Source of the DNA: a bacterium
GTDB lineage: Bacteria > Bacteroidota > Ignavibacteria > Kapaibacteriales > UBA961
DNA: 9,291 nt
Assembly: GCA_022844575.1 (NCBI GenBank)
Contig: JALHLL010000138.1
Span: 1 to 9,291 of the forward strand
Direction: 5' to 3'
A program made the translations under genes and the position numbers. The notes beneath the pieces were generated by a model that worked only from the letters and a program-made list of their open reading frames with translations, did not search any database and was not told where the DNA came from. This document shows positions 5,443 through 9,291 of this stretch, piece by piece. Numbering within the stretch: the first letter of the stretch is position 1; every line of letters starts with the position of its first letter.

Positions 5443-6672
5443 ATGAGATATACAGTATTTTTCATCCTTTTATTACACTATGGAAGTTTATTCGGTGCTA
5501 AACATTCCGTATATCCTTCCAAGAACAAACCCTTGAGTGCTGCTATACTAAGTAGTGCAAATGGAGATACGATTATTGTACAGCAAGGAGTGTATAGCGA
5601 AGGACTTATTACCATAAATAAACCGCTTACACTGCTCGGCAACAATAATCCGATAATAGATGGGCAAAACAAGAATGAACTATTCCTTATTAAATCCGAT
5701 TCCGTGCATATAAACGGGTTTACGATAAAAAATACCGGAATCAGTTATCTGTATGAACGCGCAGGCATACGTTTGGAACTTGCACATTATTGCACTATTA
5801 CAAATAATTACTTTGAAAACACATGCTATGGTATTTATAGTGGCAAGTCCGGACACTGTATCATAAAAAGCAATACCATTCGAGGAAATTCCACACTTAA
5901 TGAGGCATCGGCAGGAAACGGCATACATTGTTGGTATTGCTCGGATTATACTATTGAAGATAATTCGATAGAACAACAAAGAGATGGTATATACTTAGAA
6001 TTTACGACCGAGAGCAAAATCAACAACAATATCAGCGAAAAAAACTTACGGTATGGTTTACATTTTATGTTCTCACATCATGATAGTTATAAAAACAATA
6101 TATTCCGTAACAACGGTGCGGGTGTTGCCGTTATGTACACCAATCATGTAGAAATGATAGGTAATACCTTCGAGGAAAATCAAGGCGGTGCTTCCTATGG
6201 ATTATTATTAAAAGACATTTCCGATGCAACAATAAAGCACAATATATTTACTCGCAATACTGCGGGTTTATATGCGGAGGGTGGCGGAAGAATTACTGTC
6301 GAAAACAATAATTTTTATGAAAACGGGTGGGCAATTCGTTTAATGGCTGATTGTACCGATAATACGTTTACAAAAAATAATTTTATTGCGAACACATTTG
6401 ATGTAGCAACAAACAGTTATTCCAATTATAGTATATTTTCAGGTAATTATTGGGACAAATATACTGGATATGATATAAATAAAGATATGAAAGGTGATGT
6501 ACCGTATCACCCTGTCAGATTGTTCTGCTATATAGTAGAACAGAATCCGCCGACAATGTTATTATTACACAGTTTTTTGGTGTCATTATTAGATATTGCG
6601 GAAAGTATTTTTCCATCAGTCACGCCCGATACCTTGATAGATTCATCACCATCAATGGTAAAAATCGGTTAA
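5443..6672 (+). CDS. nosD: NosD, periplasmic beta-helix protein for CuZ assembly
   Basis: NosD is the periplasmic partner of the NosF-NosY transporter and is required to mature the CuZ centre of NosZ. The 409-residue product has a signal peptide (hydrophobic residues 4-18, probable cleavage near FGA-KH at 19-20). Right-handed parallel beta-helix (CASH-type) repeats cover about 40-340, with recurring N-x-F/I strand turns. Family hallmarks are present: RDGIYLEFTTES at 180-191, LRYGLHFMFSHHDSYKNN at 202-219 and GNYWDKYTGYDINKDMKGDV at 334-353. The C-terminal tail from 360 (PPTMLLLHSFLVSLLDIAES) is the hydrophobic/amphipathic region seen in NosD proteins and known to contact the transporter. Length is normal. 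Only 1 bp separates it from the genes on either side, so translational coupling with nosL and nosF is likely. Confidence 0.96.
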   Translation: MRYTVFFILLLHYGSLFGAKHSVYPSKNKPLSAAILSSANGDTIIVQQGVYSEGLITINKPLTLLGNNNPIIDGQNKNELFLIKSDSVHINGFTIKNTGISYLYERAGIRLELAHYCTITNNYFENTCYGIYSGKSGHCIIKSNTIRGNSTLNEASAGNGIHCWYCSDYTIEDNSIEQQRDGIYLEFTTESKINNNISEKNLRYGLHFMFSHHDSYKNNIFRNNGAGVAVMYTNHVEMIGNTFEENQGGASYGLLLKDISDATIKHNIFTRNTAGLYAEGGGRITVENNNFYENGWAIRLMADCTDNTFTKNNFIANTFDVATNSYSNYSIFSGNYWDKYTGYDINKDMKGDVPYHPVRLFCYIVEQNPPTMLLLHSFLVSLLDIAESIFPSVTPDTLIDSSPSMVKIG

Positions 6673-6673
6673 T

Positions 6674-7414
6674 ATGATAAATTTTGAAAACATCTCAAAG
6701 TCTTACGGCGCAAAACAAGTGCTAAAGAACTTGGATCTTATTATTCCCGAAAAAAAGACTACGGCATTATTAGGACCAAACGGATCAGGAAAATCCACCA
6801 TCATAAAATCGATATTAGGGCTTGTAAAACCCGATACGGGTACAATCACCGTTCAAAACAATACAGTGCATACATCGGTAGCATATCGCTCACTTATAGG
6901 GTATATGCCTCAGATTGCACGCTACCCCGACAACCTAAGTATGCAAGAATTATTCTCAATGATTGCTGATATACGCAATTCACCGATAAATTCAATGGAG
7001 GAATTGATAGAACTTTTTGAATTAAAGGAGCACCGTACTAAAAGTATGAATGCACTCTCAGGTGGCACTCGTCAAAAAGTAAGTGCTGTTGCCGCTTTAA
7101 TGTTCAATACTCCAATTCTAATATTGGATGAACCCTCAGTAGGTTTAGACCCCAGAATGGCATTACGTTTTAAGGATTATCTGAAAAAAGAAAAGGCAAA
7201 GGAGAAAACAATTATACTAACCACCCATATTCTCAGTGAAGTGGAGGAACTTGCCGATGAACTTATATTTATTCTGGAAGGAAAAATAGTATTTCAGGGT
7301 AGTACGGATTCGCTACTACAGCAAACGGGTAAACACAATTTTGAGCATGCGATTGCATTTATGTTGGAGGACAACATAACTACAGAGAATATAAAAGGTT
7401 TATCAAAAACATAA
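6674..7414 (+). CDS. nosF: NosF, ABC transporter ATPase for NosZ maturation
   Basis: The 246-residue cytoplasmic ATPase powers the NosDFY complex. All nucleotide-binding motifs are intact: Walker A GPNGSGKS at 34-41, Q-loop Q80 in GYMPQ, signature LSGGTRQK at 128-135, Walker B ILILDEP at 148-154 with D152 and catalytic E153, D-loop GLDP at 157-160, and switch H185 in TTH. The opening MINFENISKSYGAKQVLKNL and the signature variant GGTRQK are typical of NosF. Placement directly between nosD and nosY removes doubt about which ABC system it belongs to. The ATG is 1 bp after the nosD stop without an evident Shine-Dalgarno sequence, consistent with translational coupling. Confidence 0.97.
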   Translation: MINFENISKSYGAKQVLKNLDLIIPEKKTTALLGPNGSGKSTIIKSILGLVKPDTGTITVQNNTVHTSVAYRSLIGYMPQIARYPDNLSMQELFSMIADIRNSPINSMEELIELFELKEHRTKSMNALSGGTRQKVSAVAALMFNTPILILDEPSVGLDPRMALRFKDYLKKEKAKEKTIILTTHILSEVEELADELIFILEGKIVFQGSTDSLLQQTGKHNFEHAIAFMLEDNITTENIKGLSKT

Positions 7415-7419
7415 TTGTT

Positions 7420-8205
7420 ATGCTTACAACCATATTAAAATACGATGCAAAAAATATCTTAAGAAGCAAATGGATTATCATATATACCATTCTGTTTTTT
7501 GCAATTACGGAAGGCTTATTTCATTTAAGCGGCACCTCAGCTAAAGTTCATATCAGTTTAATGAATATTATGCTCATTACCATTCCTTTGGTAAGTATCG
7601 TATTCGCAGCAATGCATATTTATTCATCACGCGAGTTCACGGAACTTTTATTAAGCCAACCCGTTCACAGAAAAAATGTTTTTCTAAGTTCATTCCTTTC
7701 AGTTAATTGTGCATTAGCAGGAGCATTTGTTGTGGGAAGCGGCTTGCCCTTAATATTCCATACCATACACAATACAACACAATGTATTAACTCACTCTTA
7801 TTACTAGCCAATGGTGCGCTTATTACTATTATTTACACCGGATTTGCTTTTATAATAGCCACGACAATCAGTGAGAAAACAAGAGGTTTCGGACTTATTC
7901 TATTAGTCTGGATTTCAACATCCATACTCTATGATGCAATGTTATTACTCTTTTTATTTCTTTTGAGGGATTACCCTACTGATTATCCTGCATTAATTTT
8001 GAGTTTTCTCAACCCTATTGATTTATCGCGCATATCACTTTCCTTAGTACTCGATCAATCCGCATTAATGGGATACACAGGTGCATTATACCGCTCTCTG
8101 TACGGTTCCGGCACAGGTATTTTGTTATCATTGGCGGTAATGATTGTGTGGGCTATTATCCCCTTTTTATGGGCTCGTAAAAGATTCTTGATTAAAGACT
8201 ACTAA
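7420..8205 (+). CDS. nosY: NosY, ABC-2-type permease for NosZ maturation
   Basis: The 261-residue inner-membrane protein has six predicted helices at about 17-37, 47-68, 92-114, 124-148, 156-182 and 231-250, the ABC-2 permease pattern. The cytoplasmic stretch SREFTELLLSQPVHRKNVFL at 70-89 is the NosY coupling region that contacts NosF, and NPIDLSRI at 198-205 is another family signature. NosY forms the membrane channel or mechanical link by which NosF drives NosD, and is needed for CuZ assembly. The ATG lies 5 bp after the nosF stop. It is the last gene of the cluster; no further plus-strand gene follows before the convergent minus-strand gene. Confidence 0.95.
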   Translation: MLTTILKYDAKNILRSKWIIIYTILFFAITEGLFHLSGTSAKVHISLMNIMLITIPLVSIVFAAMHIYSSREFTELLLSQPVHRKNVFLSSFLSVNCALAGAFVVGSGLPLIFHTIHNTTQCINSLLLLANGALITIIYTGFAFIIATTISEKTRGFGLILLVWISTSILYDAMLLLFLFLLRDYPTDYPALILSFLNPIDLSRISLSLVLDQSALMGYTGALYRSLYGSGTGILLSLAVMIVWAIIPFLWARKRFLIKDY

Positions 8206-8217
8206 GCCCACTGGGAA

Positions 8218-8257
8218 ATTTTCAAAGTTCCGGAAACCAAATAACTTTCGAGAAAAT
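8218..8257. terminator. Possible AT-rich hairpin terminator between convergent genes
   Basis: ATTTTCAAAGTT at 8218-8229 pairs with AACTTT and GAAAAT within 8243-8257, giving two 6-bp stems separated by a 3-nt bulge around a 13-nt loop. It lies 13 bp after the nosY stop and 36 bp after the end of the opposing gene, the expected place for bidirectional termination. No strong U tract follows on either strand, so the call is weak. Confidence 0.3.
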
Positions 8258-8293
8258 ATACTTTATCAGAATTTCTACCCCCACTCACTAAAC

Positions 8294-8956
8294 TCAGAAC
8301 ACATCTACTCGAAACCCACAAGTAATGGAAAGAGTGTGTTGATATTGTAACAGATCTTTAGATTTAAATCTGAAAAATGTAGGTAAATATAGTGCACCTA
8401 TATAAAAGTTATCATTAAGCATATAACGATAACTCATCGCGACACCTAAATTGGTTGATTCCGTACTCTTATTAGGAAATTTTTCAACCGTTATAGTACC
8501 ATAATCCTTATAATTTTGATAATGCCATGTGTAGCGAGAAAATTGAATTCCGTACCCAAAACAGTGATCGTTGACAACATGCTGATGTTGTAAAACAATA
8601 CTTTGCGAAGAAAGAAACTCATGCCCTCCTAGATAGGTTACCGGAGCGGGTACCGGCGCCATAAAATCAATGGCAGAGGTAACAGACAATGATAAAAATC
8701 TATTGTATGCATACTTATATTCTACTTGGGCAGCTATCCCCAAAAAACCTGCACCTGGTTTTTTCGATTCATGCTCGGGCTGTACATAGAAGTGATTAAT
8801 ATAGGGTATAAAACAACCGATTGATAGTAGAGCATATTCTTTATCCGCATTTTCAGCACAAAGATTAGAAGGATAAAAAATAGATATATAGCCAAGTAAA
8901 CTAATTACAGCTATACTATTCTTTACAAAATTATTCTTTGGTAATGAAAGAAGCAT
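8294..8956 (-). CDS. Exported protein, probable small outer-membrane beta-barrel, function unknown
   Basis: The 220-residue product has a signal peptide (hydrophobic stretch about 13-28, possible cleavage near NLCA-EN at 34-35). Alternating polar/hydrophobic strands with many aromatic residues follow, e.g. AAQVEYKYAYNRFLSLSV, FGYGIQFSRYTWHYQNY and NLGVAMSYRYML. It ends HTLSITCGFRVDVF, with the terminal Phe and alternating hydrophobics of a BAM-recognised beta-signal. This suggests an 8-10-stranded barrel in the outer membrane. Eight or more histidines are scattered after residue 50 (for example H55, H62, H112, H124, H126, H131, H145), but no clear metal motif is seen. I recognise no named family. 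It is convergent with the nos cluster, so a functional tie is not implied. No clear Shine-Dalgarno sequence precedes the ATG; the reading frame is open for a further 23 codons upstream, back to a TGA, without another ATG. Confidence 0.72.
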   Translation of the reverse strand: MLLSLPKNNFVKNSIAVISLLGYISIFYPSNLCAENADKEYALLSIGCFIPYINHFYVQPEHESKKPGAGFLGIAAQVEYKYAYNRFLSLSVTSAIDFMAPVPAPVTYLGGHEFLSSQSIVLQHQHVVNDHCFGYGIQFSRYTWHYQNYKDYGTITVEKFPNKSTESTNLGVAMSYRYMLNDNFYIGALYLPTFFRFKSKDLLQYQHTLSITCGFRVDVF

Positions 8957-8960
8957 ATAC

Positions 8961-9028
8961 GTTAAACTTACTTTGTAGTTTTTACTATTTGACCAATATA
9001 TATGGTAGTAGCTGCTGTAAGGTGGAAA
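8961..9028 (-). repeat. Degenerate direct repeat, copy nearest the barrel gene
   Basis: On the minus strand this runs from TTTCCACCTT to AGTAAGTTTAAC (68 bp), ending 5 bp before the barrel gene's ATG. It pairs with 9075-9145: both begin TTTCCAnCTT and end TACA..GTrAGTTTAAC, and the flank continues TATAT..CTTC in both. Read as codons both give F-P near the start and V-S-L-T-Y at the end, at nearly equal length. Confidence 0.4.
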
Positions 9029-9074
9029 TCATAGCCCCTAAATATTCTATACATAATTCTCAGAAGTTATATAA

Positions 9075-9145
9075 GTTAAACTCACTGTAAAACCAGAATC
9101 CGAATTCACATATCCTTGAAGACAAGATCCTAAACAAGCTGGAAA
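9075..9145 (-). repeat. Degenerate direct repeat, distal copy
   Basis: This 71-bp copy starts 114 bp from the other one and differs in length by exactly 3 bp. On the minus strand it spans TTTCCAGCTT to GTGAGTTTAAC. In one frame it reads toward FTVSLTYITSENYV then a stop, which looks like a terminal beta-strand. A decayed paralogue or gene fragment is possible; similarity in the middle is low. Confidence 0.4.
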
Positions 9146-9291
9146 CTACCATAGTTTATTTATGAATGTGTCTCCAGTAGAAAGATGAACATTTATCGCC
9201 ATCGGCACGTATAGAGATTGAAATTAGAAATAGTCCTTCAGGCACAAGAAATCTCATGGCATTAGTTCTGATGACAATAGCGGAATTACTT

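Larger units (their letters stand above)
8957..9291. other. 335-base stretch without a convincing gene; degenerate repeats
   Basis: All frames are broken by stops. The longest open stretch is a minus-strand frame from the right edge to a TAA at 9158-9156 (about 44 codons, ending FYWRHIHK), which could be the tail of an upstream gene but shows no recognisable motif. The left two thirds contains two related copies of a roughly 70-bp element, annotated separately. No RNA gene or insertion-sequence terminus is evident. Confidence 0.5.

Noticed and set aside
5478..5979. Minus-strand open frames of 64 and 99 codons inside nosD
   Set aside because: Repetitive beta-helix coding sequence leaves the opposite strand open by chance; no start signals or motifs.
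9156..9291. C-terminal fragment of a minus-strand gene at the right edge
   Set aside because: About 44 open codons without any recognisable motif; too short to separate from chance in AT-rich DNA.
1..9291. CRISPR array, tRNA or rRNA gene, or insertion sequence
   Set aside because: No regularly spaced repeats, no cloverleaf-like segment and no transposase or terminal inverted repeats were found on reading.

Overview
The window carries a clade II (Sec-exported, 'atypical') nitrous oxide reductase gene cluster from an AT-rich bacterium. NosZ sequence type, a lipoprotein NosZ, a NosL preceded by a membrane domain, a Bacteroides-like candidate promoter and the absence of nosR and nosX (in the window) all point to the Bacteroidota/Ignavibacteriota-Chlorobiota side of the tree. 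The lineage is inferred from family resemblance, not from a marker gene.

Layout. Positions 1-412 (minus strand) hold the first 137 codons of a tryptophanase/tyrosine phenol-lyase-type beta-eliminating lyase that runs off the left edge. A divergent intergenic region (413-546) contains two copies of a 19-bp imperfect palindrome and a possible promoter. The plus strand then carries, in order: an Rrf2-family regulator with three cysteines suited to an Fe-S cluster (547-996); a RIC/YtfE-like di-iron hemerythrin protein (1039-1776); a one-heme lipoprotein cytochrome c (1795-2247); nosZ (2298-4274); a membrane-domain::NosL fusion (4410-5441); nosD (5443-6672); nosF (6674-7414); and nosY (7420-8205). 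nosL-nosD-nosF-nosY are separated by 1-5 bp. nosZ is set off on both sides by RNA hairpins: one over its ribosome binding site, and a 13-bp stem between it and nosL. On the right, a convergent minus-strand gene encodes a small exported, probably beta-barrel protein (8294-8956). It is followed by about 335 bases with no convincing gene but two related degenerate repeat copies.

How the genes work together. NosZ reduces N2O to N2 at its CuZ site. Electrons enter at CuA, plausibly from the adjacent lipoprotein cytochrome c. NosD, NosF and NosY form the periplasmic protein/ATPase/permease complex needed to build CuZ, and NosL delivers Cu(I). The Rrf2 regulator and the hemerythrin protein fit nitric-oxide sensing and defence. 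The repeated palindrome GATAAAAGA-N-TCTTTTATC upstream of both is the best candidate for the regulator's operator.

The main points worth checking are this operator family, the altered metal ligand and missing N-terminal domain in the RIC-like protein, the NosL fusion that keeps a relic lipobox as its last membrane segment, and the two hairpins framing nosZ.
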